A DNA stretch of 64,000 nt. Source: Kribbella sp. VKM Ac-2568. GTDB lineage: Bacteria > Actinomycetota > Actinomycetes > Propionibacteriales > Kribbellaceae. Both the position numbers and the translations under genes were made by a program. The notes beneath the pieces were generated by a model, which did not search any database, was not told where the DNA came from, and saw only the letters and a program-made list of their open reading frames with translations. Position 1 is the first letter of the stretch. Each line of letters begins with the position of its first letter. Where the stretch lies: contig NZ_SLVF01000004.1 of NCBI RefSeq assembly GCF_004345365.1, positions 434,001 through 498,000 on the forward strand, read 5' to 3'. Positions 50,682 through 59,469 of this stretch are shown here, piece by piece.

Positions 50682-52067
50682 TCAGTATCCGGTTCCCGTC
50701 TTCGCCTTCTCGCGCTCGGTCTGCGTCGCCCCGCCCTTGTGGTCGAGTGTCTTGCAGGCGTCGGCAATATCCTGCGTCAGCCGTTCGACCTGTTCGCGAT
50801 TCATGGTCTCCTTGACCAGCGCGCGCATGATCTTCACCTTCTCGGCGTTGGGGGGAAGTGTGTACGCCGGCACCATCCAGCCCCGCTCCGCCGACAGCTG
50901 CCAAGCGATGTCGGACTCGTCGTACGCGTTGTTCTTGCCCGAGAGTCGGAACGCCACCAGCGGAAGCTGCTCGAGTTCGTCACCGATCACCTCGAACCGG
51001 CCGCTCTCGCGCAGGTTGGCCGCGAGCGCCCGGGAATTCTCCTGCAGCTGGCTCATCACGTAGGTATAGCCTGCGCGTCCGAGCCGGACGAAGTTGTAGT
51101 ACTGCGCGAGCACCATCGCCGCGCCCGTCGAGAAGTTCAGCGTGAACGTCGCGTCGGTTTTGCCGAGGTAGTTCTCATAGAAGACGAGATCCTTGGCGAG
51201 GTCGTCCGTCTCGCGGAAGATCAGCCAGCCGATTCCCGGATAGACGAGCCCGTACTTGTGGCCCGATACGTTGATCGAGCGAACCTGCTCGAGCCGGAAG
51301 TCCCACTTGGAGTCGGGATAGAGGAACGGCCACACGAACCCACCACTGGCGCCGTCGACGTGGAGCGGGATGTCCAGGCCGCGTTGCTTCTTGACGTCCA
51401 GAAGGAGTTCGTTGATCCCGACGATGTCGTCCATGTGTCCGGTAAACGTGGTGCCGAGGACGGCCGCGACGCCGATCGTGTTCTCGTCGAGGTGCGGCGC
51501 CACGTCCTCTGGCCCGATCGTGTACTTGTTCTCCGAGAGCGGGACGATCCGTGGTTCGACGTCGAAGTAGCGACAGAACTTCTCCCACACCACGTGGACG
51601 TCTCCGCCGAACACGAGGTTGGGTCTGTCAGCCGAGAGTTTCTCCGCCTGGCGTCGCTCCTTCCACTTCCACTTCAAGGAAAGGGCGCCGAGCATGATCG
51701 CCTCGGACGAGCCCTGGGTGCGACAGCCTGTGGTCTCGCCGGGTGCGTTGAACAGGTCGGCCAGCATCCGCACGCAGCGCTGCTCGATCTCTGCCGAGAT
51801 CGGGTACTCGGCATGGTCGATGAAGTTGCGGTGGAGGTTCTCGGCGATGATCCGCTGGGCCTCGGGCTCCATCCAGGTCGTCACGAAGGTGGCCAGATTA
51901 CGCTGCGGATCTCCTTCCATGTTGAGTTCCTCGCCAACCAACCGCAGGGCATCGAGGGACCGCATCCCGCCCTCGGGGAACGTGGCCGAAGGGGCCATCT
52001 CGGTCAGGAACCGGTTGCCGAACAGCGTTGCGGCTTCTGCCTCATTGAGCTTCGTCATGGATTGCAT
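50682..52067 (-). CDS. gadB: Glutamate decarboxylase
   Basis: 461 residues from ATG 52067 with GAGAGAGG just upstream; a longer frame to 52382 lies over the neighbouring gene. PLP-dependent: SINVSGHKYGLVYPGIGW with Lys271 as Schiff-base residue, HVDGASGGFVWPF, GCRTQGSSEAIMLGAL. It converts glutamate to GABA and CO2, consuming a proton, and is often used in acid stress. Its start overlaps the end of the upstream membrane-protein gene by 26 bp. No GadC-type antiporter is present. Confidence 0.95.
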   Translation of the reverse strand: MQSMTKLNEAEAATLFGNRFLTEMAPSATFPEGGMRSLDALRLVGEELNMEGDPQRNLATFVTTWMEPEAQRIIAENLHRNFIDHAEYPISAEIEQRCVRMLADLFNAPGETTGCRTQGSSEAIMLGALSLKWKWKERRQAEKLSADRPNLVFGGDVHVVWEKFCRYFDVEPRIVPLSENKYTIGPEDVAPHLDENTIGVAAVLGTTFTGHMDDIVGINELLLDVKKQRGLDIPLHVDGASGGFVWPFLYPDSKWDFRLEQVRSINVSGHKYGLVYPGIGWLIFRETDDLAKDLVFYENYLGKTDATFTLNFSTGAAMVLAQYYNFVRLGRAGYTYVMSQLQENSRALAANLRESGRFEVIGDELEQLPLVAFRLSGKNNAYDESDIAWQLSAERGWMVPAYTLPPNAEKVKIMRALVKETMNREQVERLTQDIADACKTLDHKGGATQTEREKAKTGTGY

Positions 52068-52779
52068 TGAACCTCTCTCCTTGCGGCTCGGGCTTGTCGA
52101 ACATCTGCAGGCCTCCACCGATCGCGAAACAGACAGCACCCGCAAAGGTCCCCCAGTTGACCAGGGCGATGTCCAGGGAACGGGAGGTCGCCGGACGCGT
52201 GAACGCCGCGAGTCCCGCGAGGAAGAACAGGATGGACCCGATCTGGTTGACCGCGACCACCCACCAGCCGAGGTTGTGGACACGTATTCCGATGTGGCCG
52301 CCGCAGACATCGAGCATTGCGAGGTGTCCCGAGACGAGGAAGCAGACGCATCCGAGGATGTCTGGCAGCCAGACCCACCCATTCGACTGGCGCGGCGTCA
52401 GGCCTGCGGCGAAGGCAGCCACCAGGCTGATGGCGAACAGGAGTGTCCCGACGAACAACACGACTGCACTCGACCAGCCGAGCTGATGGGGCTGGTGAGT
52501 CCACCATCGCGTCCGAGTGGCTCTGGTCGCCCCCCGCTCGAGGTTGGTCAGGTTGACGACGAGCAGGATCGACGTATATCCGCCGAGACTGAAGAAGAAG
52601 CCTCCGATCAGGTAGGTGATGTTGACCGTTTCCCGGCTGCCGACCGCGAGCTGGGCGAAGGCGGCGCCCAGAGCGAAGAAGGAGCCGCCAAGCATGAAGG
52701 CCACAGCGGCAACGAGATTGATGTGGAGCAGCGAGCGGGCCACCGCCCCGTCGCGCGAACCCTCCGACTCCCGATGCAT
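52042..52779 (-). CDS. Integral membrane protein of the gad operon
   Basis: 245 residues with six or seven predicted helices (for example NLVAAVAFMLGGSFFALGAA, YLIGGFFFSLGGYTSILLVV, LGCVCFLVSGHLAMLDVCGG). No transport family signature is visible. Sits between the DUF7144 gene and gadB, in the order DUF7144-membrane-gadB, and overlaps gadB. Could be a scaffold, sensor or transporter for the decarboxylase pathway; unknown. Confidence 0.7.
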   Translation of the reverse strand: MHRESEGSRDGAVARSLLHINLVAAVAFMLGGSFFALGAAFAQLAVGSRETVNITYLIGGFFFSLGGYTSILLVVNLTNLERGATRATRTRWWTHQPHQLGWSSAVVLFVGTLLFAISLVAAFAAGLTPRQSNGWVWLPDILGCVCFLVSGHLAMLDVCGGHIGIRVHNLGWWVVAVNQIGSILFFLAGLAAFTRPATSRSLDIALVNWGTFAGAVCFAIGGGLQMFDKPEPQGERFNAIHDEAQ

Positions 52780-52798
52780 TGCGCTCCGGCCTCAGTCC

Positions 52799-53230
52799 TC
52801 AGACCCTGACGTCACGACCATGAGCGGCCAGGGCCCAGATGACGAAGACGTCCAGCGCGATGATCGTCAGTGCCCAGAACGGGTAGTAGGGGATGAAAGC
52901 GAAGTTGGCGAGGGCGCTCAGCACCGCCATGGTGATGCCGACCACCCGGGCCCAGGTCTGACCCGCGATCACCCCGAAGCCTGCCAGCATGACCAGCACG
53001 CCCATCAGCAGGTGGATCCAGCCCCACGCGGTGATGTCGAACTGGAAGAAGTAGTTGCGGGTCGCGACGAAGAACTCGTCATTGAACAGCGCCACCAGGC
53101 CGTCGAAGGCCTGGAAGATGCCGGCTGTGACCATCACTACGCCGGCGAACAAGATAAATCCGACCGCCCAGCCGCTGGTTTCCTGCGCCTCGCCGGCGGC
53201 TCGATACTCTGATGCTGCCTGATCGGTCAC
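52799..53230 (-). CDS. DUF7144-type four-helix membrane protein
   Basis: 143 residues. SGWAVGFILFAGVVMVTAGI then FQAFDGLVALFNDEFFVATR, DITAWGWIHLLMGVLVMLAG and AFIPYYPFWALTIIALDVFV are the conserved stretches of this actinobacterial membrane family. Four helices. Function unknown. First gene of the gadB operon, 19 bp before the next gene. Confidence 0.8.
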   Translation of the reverse strand: MTDQAASEYRAAGEAQETSGWAVGFILFAGVVMVTAGIFQAFDGLVALFNDEFFVATRNYFFQFDITAWGWIHLLMGVLVMLAGFGVIAGQTWARVVGITMAVLSALANFAFIPYYPFWALTIIALDVFVIWALAAHGRDVRV

Positions 53231-53389
53231 TGTCGTTCACTCCTTGTGCTTGCTTCCTGACCGGACGGAGCGCGGTTCGGCGCCGGCCGGCTGACCTACA
53301 GCAGCTCAAGCGTCAGCCGTCAGACGCGGAACGGCATCAACCTCTGCGGATGAGATCCACGTCCGCTCGCGCGCAGGCGCGGTGGTGAA

Positions 53390-53854
53390 TTAGAGGGACA
53401 GGGCGCTGGGGTAGCGGGTTTCGAAGTCCAGGACGGCTGCCCAGGTTGGGTGGAGCGCTACTCGGGCCATTGGTTGGCCGCGTAGTTGTGAGACCCAGGC
53501 GTTGCCCTGCTCGGAGCCGAAGTAGCGGGTGGCGGCCTGGGCGTATTCCGGGCAGACGTCATCGAGGAACTCGACTGTGGCGTGCCCGCGCACCAGCAGC
53601 GCCTTGTACGGCCAGGCCGAAGCGTCGTCGATGGTGACCGCGGAGGCGCCGTTGGCGGCCAGTGCCTTCAGCTTCGGTGCTCTCGGTGGGCTGCCGAACA
53701 CGATCTCCTGCCCGGTCCAGGTGAACCAGATCGGCACGACCCGTGGGGTCCCGTCGGTCCACGTGTACGCGAGTCGCGCCGGTTGACGTGATCCGAGGAG
53801 CTCTTGTGCGACCGGATCTTGCAGAAGCGCGACGTCCCCTTGTGCTGTGCTCAT
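53390..53854 (-). CDS. PPOX-class flavin/F420-dependent enzyme
   Basis: 154 residues. Split-barrel fold: RQPARLAYTWTDGTPRVVPI, WFTWTGQEIVFGSPPRAPKL, ALLVRGHATVEFLDD. This matches the pyridoxamine-phosphate-oxidase-like group, which in actinobacteria uses F420 or flavin. SD GGAGGCAG upstream of ATG 53854. Single gene; substrate unknown. Confidence 0.82.
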   Translation of the reverse strand: MSTAQGDVALLQDPVAQELLGSRQPARLAYTWTDGTPRVVPIWFTWTGQEIVFGSPPRAPKLKALAANGASAVTIDDASAWPYKALLVRGHATVEFLDDVCPEYAQAATRYFGSEQGNAWVSQLRGQPMARVALHPTWAAVLDFETRYPSALSL

Positions 53855-53972
53855 GACTGCCTCCCCAAGCGGACCCGAAGGGCCCGCCCTCTCCTCTCGT
53901 CACGTTACGCCGCGGGGTGCTACCCGGCGACCGCTCGGCGACGGCGGTGACAGGTCACGGAGGTAGTTGGCG

Positions 53973-56613
53973 GTGCAGTTAATCGTTCACGTGGGCGTTT
54001 CCTGGCGATCACTGGGGTGAGCCTGGGTGTTCTCGGAGTGGCGTCCGCGGGCTACCAGGGCCAGGCGAGCGCAGTACCGACCACGCTTGACGTCGCGCAC
54101 GATGCGTCGGTCGTGGTCGACTCGCTGCGTCCGCTTGACGGCAAGACCATCGATACGCCGTCCGGGCGGGATGTGGTCTTCCAGCGGTACGACCTGAGCC
54201 TGGGCACCACCGCGCAGACTCCGACCTTGCGCTGGGAGGGCAGCATCGACCCGGCTCGGGTCGTGGCTCTGCGCGTCTGGGACAAGGCCGGACAGAAGTG
54301 GGTCGCGCTCACCAGTTCCCGCGGCGAGGCCGGGCACAGCACCGTGCTCACCGCACACTGGACGCGCAGTACCGCGACGGCAACACCGTCCACGTCCTTG
54401 TCACCGGCGAGGATCCGTTCGCCGACGACCTGTCGCCGCGCGACTCGTCCGCGCAGAACGACAAGGACCGCTTCGAGGACCCGAACTCGTACGACTTCTC
54501 GATCGCGCACTTCACCGACACGCAGTACCTCACCGAGGGCGCGGCCGGCGGCACGTACAACGACTGGGACGGCAAGGACGAGCCGTCGGACGTCGAGACC
54601 GCCGAGGAGCAGGCGATCTGGGCCGCGGCGTACCGCAACGAGATGCAGTGGATCGCCGACAACGCGGCGGGCCGCAAGATCGCGTACGCCGCACACACCG
54701 GCGACATCATCGAGAACGACTACTACGACCCGCTGGCCAAGAACCCGGACGGCTCGCTGCAGCGGCCCGGCCTCAACGCCGAGGTCGACAAGGAGCTCGC
54801 GCTGGCGTCGAGCTACCAGGAGATCCTGGACAAGAACGGCGTGGTGAACCAGGTCATCGCCGGCAACCACGACAACCAGCTGGGCGCCGAGACCGGCCCG
54901 GACTCCCGGTTCAGCAAGATGTTCAGTGCCGACCGCTACCACCAGCTGGCTACGTCGTGGCCGGCCGGTACCGAGTACCACGCGTGGGACGAGCGGACCA
55001 ACGCCGACGGCAGCGTGACGCCGGGCAAGGACAACCAGAACAACTACGTCCTGTACTCCGCCGGCGGTCTGGACTTCGTCGCGGTCGGCCTCTCCTACGG
55101 CGTGACGCCGGAGGAGGCCAAGTGGGCCGACTCGATCTTCAAGCGGTACAAGGACCGCAACGGGATCCTGCTGTCCCATGACTACCTCAAGCCGTCGGCC
55201 AACCCCGACGGCCGGGACGCGGGCTTCTCCGCACCGGACGGCTCGCCGCTGTACAAGCAGGTCGTGGAGAACAACCCGAACGTCTTCCTGGTCCTGGCCG
55301 GTCACGAGCACGGCGTCGGCACCAACCTGAAGACGAAGATCGGCGTCACGGTCGCCCACGACGTCGTCGAGCTGCTCGCGGACTACCAGTTCTACACGGT
55401 GCCCGCCGGCGAGCTCTGGCCCAAGCTGGTCGATGCCCAAGGCAACATCGACGTCAACGGCGACGGTACGCCGGACCACAAGTCCACCGACCGACTGCAG
55501 TTCGGTGCGAGCTTCCTGCGGCTGCTGCAGTTCGACGTCGACCGCGCCGAGATGCACATCGACACGTACTCCCCGTTCCTCGGCAACTTCGGGGCCACCG
55601 AGTACGACGTACGCCAGGACGGTAGTCAGTCCAAACCGCGGTACAACGGCTCGGAGGACAACCTGACCCTGCCGGTCGACCTCACCACGCGAAAGACGTC
55701 GTTCTCGACCGATTCGCTGGCGGCGTACGTGCCGACTGGTGTGATCGGGACGGACAGCGTGACGGCGAACGGCACGGCCACGGTGACGTGGTCCGGCCTC
55801 GCACCGGCCACGTCATACGCGTGGATCGTCTCGGCGAAGAGCGCTGACGACGGTACTGCGGTGGCGCAGCCGGCCGTGTTCCGCACTCCCATGGGTCAGC
55901 CGACCGTGAGCGTGACCTCGGCACCGGTGGACTGGGGCACTGCGGCGAAGGTGACTGTGAAGGTCGCGGCGGGCGCAGTACCGGTGTCGGGCACTGTCGA
56001 GTTGCGTGAAGGCACTACGGTCCGTGGCTCTACCACACTGTCTGGCGGTAGTGCGACGCTCTCGCTTCCGGTAGGACTTGCGGCCGGCAGCCACACGCTG
56101 ACCGCGTCGTACTCCGGCAGCGACCTCCTCGAGGCAGGCCAGGGCAGTGTCACGGTGACGGTGAACCTGCCGCCGGCGTGGAGTTCGGCGCCGCTGTACA
56201 AGGCCGGCGTCAAGGTCAGCTACAACGGCAAGCCGTACCTGGCTGCCTGGGCGAGCAAGAACCAGAAGCCGGGCGATCCGACTGGCGCTTGGCAGGAGCT
56301 GGCCATGACGGAGGACGGCGCCACCCTCTGGACGGCGTCGCGGATCTTCAACAATGGCGACATCGTCCGGTACAAGGACAAGACGTTCCGCGCTCAGTGG
56401 TACACCCGCAACCAGGCTCCCGGTGACCCGAACGGTCCGTGGGAGGAGCAGGCTCCGACGCCTCCGGACAACAGCCCGGCAGCCTGGACGCCCTCGACGG
56501 TGTACAACTCCGGCGACCGAGTGACCTATCAGGGCCACGTCTACGAGGCCAAGTGGTACACCCGCAACCAGGCCCCGGGCGCGCCGAACGGACCTTGGAA
56601 ACCGATCCGCTAG
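53973..56613 (+). pseudogene. Secreted metallophosphoesterase with three chitin-binding-type modules, frameshifted
   Basis: Parts lie in three frames. A GTG at 53973 behind GGAGG begins in one frame. From about 53990 a second frame gives a Tat-like signal (RSRGRFLAITGVSLG) and goes to STVLTA at about 54357. From 54360 a third frame (LDAQYRDGNTVHVLV) continues to the stop. One missing base at about 54357 would restore the middle. Calcineurin-like motifs are intact: HFTDTQYL, HTGDIIE, GNHDNQ, LLSHDYL, AGHEHG. Then an Ig-like domain (VSVTSAPVDWGTAAKVTV) and three CBM5/12-like modules ending in WYTRNQAPG-type repeats (about 56173-56610). A pseudogene, a programmed event or sequencing error are all possible. 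Confidence 0.75.
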
Positions 56614-56627
56614 TCAGCACACGCGCC

Positions 56628-56657
56628 GCGGCCGGGGACTCCACTGTCCCCGGCCGC
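56628..56657 (+). terminator. Terminator after the metallophosphoesterase
   Basis: Perfect 12-bp stem GCGGCCGGGGAC (56628-56639 with 56646-56657), 14 bp after the stop. Confidence 0.75.
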
Positions 56658-56695
56658 TTCGCGCCTACTCGGTCGCCACCAGTTCGTCGCGCAGG

Positions 56696-56820
56696 TCAGG
56701 CGAAGTGGTCGGCTGCGGCTTGGACCTTGGCGACGTAGGACTTCCACTCGGTCTGAGTGGCGAAGGTGGTGTCGCCACCTGAGCATCCTGCTGCATCTGT
56801 GGGTCCTTCAAGTTCGGTGG
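56696..56820 (-). pseudogene. C-terminal fragment of an unknown protein
   Basis: A minus-strand frame without a start codon ends in CSGGDTTFATQTEWKSYVAK then VQAAADHFA and a stop. It looks like coding sequence but has only about 40 sensible residues and no upstream gene. Likely a remnant. Confidence 0.25.
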
Positions 56821-56901
56821 AGGTCAGGGGTGGTGAGATCTTGTGCGGTGGGGGTGGCGGGAGTTAGATGAGCGCTCCCCGTACTCCGATAGGAGATGTT
56901 G

Positions 56902-57075
56902 ATGTTCGCGATCATCGCCGCAGTGATCTTTGGGTTGGCGCTCATTCTGGATTGGGCGGATGCCACGGTCAGCGACGCGTTCACACCCCAGACCCTGCTG
57001 ATGGCGGGCCTGCTCTGCATCGCCCTCCACCTCGCCGGTATCGGCGCCTCCACCAAGTGGCGAGGCCGCCGGTAA
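56902..57075 (+). CDS. Small two-helix membrane protein
   Basis: 57 residues. ATG 56902 has ATAGGAG 6-7 nt before. MFAIIAAVIFGLALILDWAD is helix one, and LLMAGLLCIALHLAGIGAS helix two, ending KWRGRR. This small conserved design is common in actinobacteria. Function unknown. Confidence 0.7.
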   Translation: MFAIIAAVIFGLALILDWADATVSDAFTPQTLLMAGLLCIALHLAGIGASTKWRGRR

Positions 57076-57116
57076 CCACCGACGCACGGGCCGCCGTGCA
57101 TGCCGCTCGCAAGACC

Positions 57117-57145
57117 AAGGCCCGGACCATGATGGTCCGGGCCTT
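57117..57145. terminator. Hairpin between convergent genes, related to the att terminator
   Basis: AAGGCCCGGACCA with a 3-nt loop and perfect complement, followed by CGTC. The stem shares its first 12 bases with the tRNA-fMet terminator. Confidence 0.65.
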
Positions 57146-57171
57146 CGTCAAGCGGGGTTGGTGATTCGCGA

Positions 57172-58026
57172 TCAGTCGCAGTAGTCGCAGGCGCCGCTGG
57201 TGGGGACCTGGAGGTTGCACTTGGGGCACTTGGTGATGGGGCGTTCGGCGATGGCGGCCTTGCGGGCTCGTTCGCGCGCCGCGGCCAGCTTCGGCATCAG
57301 GGTGGGGGCGCCGCCGCCCCGCGGGATGTCGGTGGCCTCGAAGTGGCGGTAGCAAGCCAGGCGTTCACCGGCGGCGTGGGCATCGGGGTCGCTGGGTGAC
57401 TCACCAGTGGCGGCGGCCACGGCGGCGGCGTACCCCTCACCGACACTGCCTTCGATGTTGACGCAGAGGGAGGAGAGGAGCGGCTCTTCGCGCTTGGCGG
57501 AGTCTGCGGTGACCAAGTCGAGCACGCCGCCGATCCAGTGGCGCATCGGCTGCTTGGTACGGATACCCGCGCGGTACTGCACCTCCTGGGAGAGGTCCTT
57601 GTAGGTGACGACGCCCTGAAAACGGCTGGCGGCATCCAGCAGTACTTCGCGCGCCGCGGTCGCCCAGGCAGCCTGTGTCTCGCTCACCCCGACCTCGGCG
57701 GACTCACGCCACTCACCAGTCGCAGGGCGGTCGACAACCTCCGCGGGCTGCACGGAGGCCACGTCGAACCCCAGCGCACTCAGGATCTTCTCCGCGTCCT
57801 CGGTCCCGTCCGTGAACGCCGAATCCGAGGCGACGGTTCCGGTCGCGTACCTGTGAGCTACCCCCAGGATCGCCTTCGAGTCGTAGCTCCGCCCCTCGTG
57901 CCGGAGCACCTGCTCCCGCCCCTCCCCGAATCCGTACCCGCTCAGGAAATCGTCCGCCCCACGCTCGTCGTACTCGTCGAGAGTGCTGATGACATGGTCA
58001 CGCGTAACGACTCCAAAGTTGGGCAC
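57172..58026 (-). CDS. ScoMcrA-like N-terminal head domain protein with zinc ribbon
   Basis: 284 residues from GTG 58026, supported by a leaderless -10 (TACTGT, 7 nt). The first about 90 residues (VVTRDHVISTLDEYDERGAD, LSGYGFGEGR, RSYDSKAILGVAHRYATG, ILSALGF) match the head domain first seen in the modified-DNA-restricting enzyme ScoMcrA. The middle (AAREVLLDAASRFQGVVTYK) is uncharacterised and has no visible HNH nuclease. The C-terminus is a zinc ribbon (KCPKC and CDYC). A reader of modified DNA or a degenerate restriction factor is plausible, not proven. Confidence 0.7.
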   Translation of the reverse strand: MPNFGVVTRDHVISTLDEYDERGADDFLSGYGFGEGREQVLRHEGRSYDSKAILGVAHRYATGTVASDSAFTDGTEDAEKILSALGFDVASVQPAEVVDRPATGEWRESAEVGVSETQAAWATAAREVLLDAASRFQGVVTYKDLSQEVQYRAGIRTKQPMRHWIGGVLDLVTADSAKREEPLLSSLCVNIEGSVGEGYAAAVAAATGESPSDPDAHAAGERLACYRHFEATDIPRGGGAPTLMPKLAAARERARKAAIAERPITKCPKCNLQVPTSGACDYCD

Positions 58027-58033
58027 ACCCCCG

Positions 58034-58039
58034 ACAGTA
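58034..58039 (-). promoter_or_regulatory. -10 element of a leaderless promoter (ScoMcrA-like gene)
   Basis: On the minus strand TACTGT, 7 nt, GTG 58026. Confidence 0.5.
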
Positions 58040-58095
58040 CGTCTGTCACCCCTCAATTGAAGATTCCTCCGCCTGCAGCTGAATCCTCCCGGCGG

Positions 58096-58470
58096 TCAGG
58101 TCACGGCGTACACGACCAGCAGGATCAGGTTGGGGAGGGCTTCCATGATGCTGTTCAGCCAGAGTTTGGGTTGGGTTATGAGCATGACGACGGCCAGGAA
58201 GATGTGTTGGCAGGCGGTGAAGAGGATGAGGGCGGTGGCGGCGTCGGGGTGGGAGTCGGCGAGGTAGGCGCCGATGAAGAGGGCGGCGGCGGTAGTGAGG
58301 TTGTAGTAGGCGATGGAGATGCGCCAGAGGCGAACGGCGTCGTAGTCGGCCGGCTTGATCAGGAACATGAAGTAGAGCCGCGGGTGGCGGTAGAAGAAGA
58401 TCTCCAGCGCCCACACCACGGTGAGGACCACGCCGATGATGACCGCGAGTACCTGGACTGTCGTGTTCAT
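58096..58470 (-). CDS. Four-helix membrane protein (DUF1304-like)
   Basis: 124 residues. VLAVIIGVVLTVVWALEIFF, YRHPRLYFMFLIKPADYDAV, YYNLTTAAALFIGAYLA and LILFTACQHIFLAVVMLI. The FFYRHPRL and YNLTTA features suggest the DUF1304 group but the match is from memory. GGGGGTGA stands before ATG 58470. Function unknown. Confidence 0.6.
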   Translation of the reverse strand: MNTTVQVLAVIIGVVLTVVWALEIFFYRHPRLYFMFLIKPADYDAVRLWRISIAYYNLTTAAALFIGAYLADSHPDAATALILFTACQHIFLAVVMLITQPKLWLNSIMEALPNLILLVVYAVT

Positions 58471-58515
58471 GTGGTCACCCCCGGGTTCTCAATATGGTAC
58501 GAGGCTCTGACTATT

Positions 58516-59412
58516 TCAAGCCCGATCGTGCAGTACCTCGAGGAACGCGCGGGTGGCGGGGGAGGCGGAGATCCCGCGGGTGGTGGCCGAGTACACCTGC
58601 CGGGGTGGGATGTCGTCCGGGTGGATCAGCGCGAGCCTGACGTCTCGGCGTACGGCGTCGACGGCGAGCGAGGGGATCAGGGTGATTCCGATGCCGGCGG
58701 CAACGAAGCCCTGCTTGGCGATCCAGTCGCGGGCGACGAATCCGATCCGCGGCTGGAACCCGGTCCGCAGGCAGGCGCTGATCAGGGTGTCCTCGGGGCG
58801 CGAGCTGCCGGCGATCCACTCCTCGTCCTGAAGGTCCGTCAGGCGGAGCTGGCGCTTGCCTGCGAGGCGGTGGCCGGGCGGCAGAGCGACGTACATGAAG
58901 TCGTCGCAGATCTTGCGGAGGTCGAATCCGTCGAGATGCTGGACCGTCGGGTAGCTCACCACTGCCACGTCCGCATCGCCCGCGCCGAGTAGTTCCAGCA
59001 GGTCTGGGGTGAACCCCTCACGAAGCGTCACGGTGACATCGGGATGGCGGTGCTGGAAGGTCGCGATGGCTTGGGGGATCAGGGCGGCGTCGGCTGTGGC
59101 GAAGGCGGCTACTCGGACGCGGCCGGTGGCGAGTTCGCGGAGATCGGTCAGTTCTCGCCGGGCGGCGTCGAGTCGGTCGAGCACCGCTTCTGCATGAATG
59201 AGGAGGCGCCGGCCGGGCTCAGTCAGGCGGACTCCCCGCGGTAGGCGGTCGAACAGCGCGGTACCGGCTTCGTCTTCCAGGGTTGAGATCTGGCGGGAGA
59301 CGGCGGACTGCGTGTAGCCCAGTGCGGGCGCGGCTGCGGTGAAGGAGCCGAGCCTGGCGACCTCGACGAAGACCCGTAGGAGTGAGGTCGAGAAGTCATG
59401 CTGAGCAGTCAT
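58516..59412 (-). CDS. LysR-family transcriptional regulator
   Basis: 298 residues. ATG 59412 is chosen over 59421 and 59430 because a TAGCAT -10 lies exactly 7 nt upstream. Winged helix: LRVFVEVARLGSFTAAAPAL and GYTQSAVSRQISTLEDEAG, then a periplasmic-binding-like effector domain from about 90 (GRVRVAAFATADAALIPQAI). Divergent from the dehydrogenase gene with overlapping promoter DNA, so it likely controls it. Confidence 0.9.
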   Translation of the reverse strand: MTAQHDFSTSLLRVFVEVARLGSFTAAAPALGYTQSAVSRQISTLEDEAGTALFDRLPRGVRLTEPGRRLLIHAEAVLDRLDAARRELTDLRELATGRVRVAAFATADAALIPQAIATFQHRHPDVTVTLREGFTPDLLELLGAGDADVAVVSYPTVQHLDGFDLRKICDDFMYVALPPGHRLAGKRQLRLTDLQDEEWIAGSSRPEDTLISACLRTGFQPRIGFVARDWIAKQGFVAAGIGITLIPSLAVDAVRRDVRLALIHPDDIPPRQVYSATTRGISASPATRAFLEVLHDRA

Positions 59413-59419
59413 GGGTCCC

Positions 59420-59425
59420 ATGCTA
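59420..59425 (-). promoter_or_regulatory. -10 element of a leaderless promoter (LysR gene)
   Basis: On the minus strand TAGCAT, 7 nt, ATG 59412. Confidence 0.5.
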
Positions 59426-59457
59426 GACATTCGCTACTCACATTGCTCAGGCGTGCC

Positions 59458-59463
59458 TAGCGT
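59458..59463 (+). promoter_or_regulatory. -10 element of a leaderless promoter (dehydrogenase)
   Basis: TAGCGT, then 6 nt, then ATG 59470. Only 32 bp from the divergent LysR -10. Confidence 0.5.
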
Positions 59464-59469
59464 GGAGGC

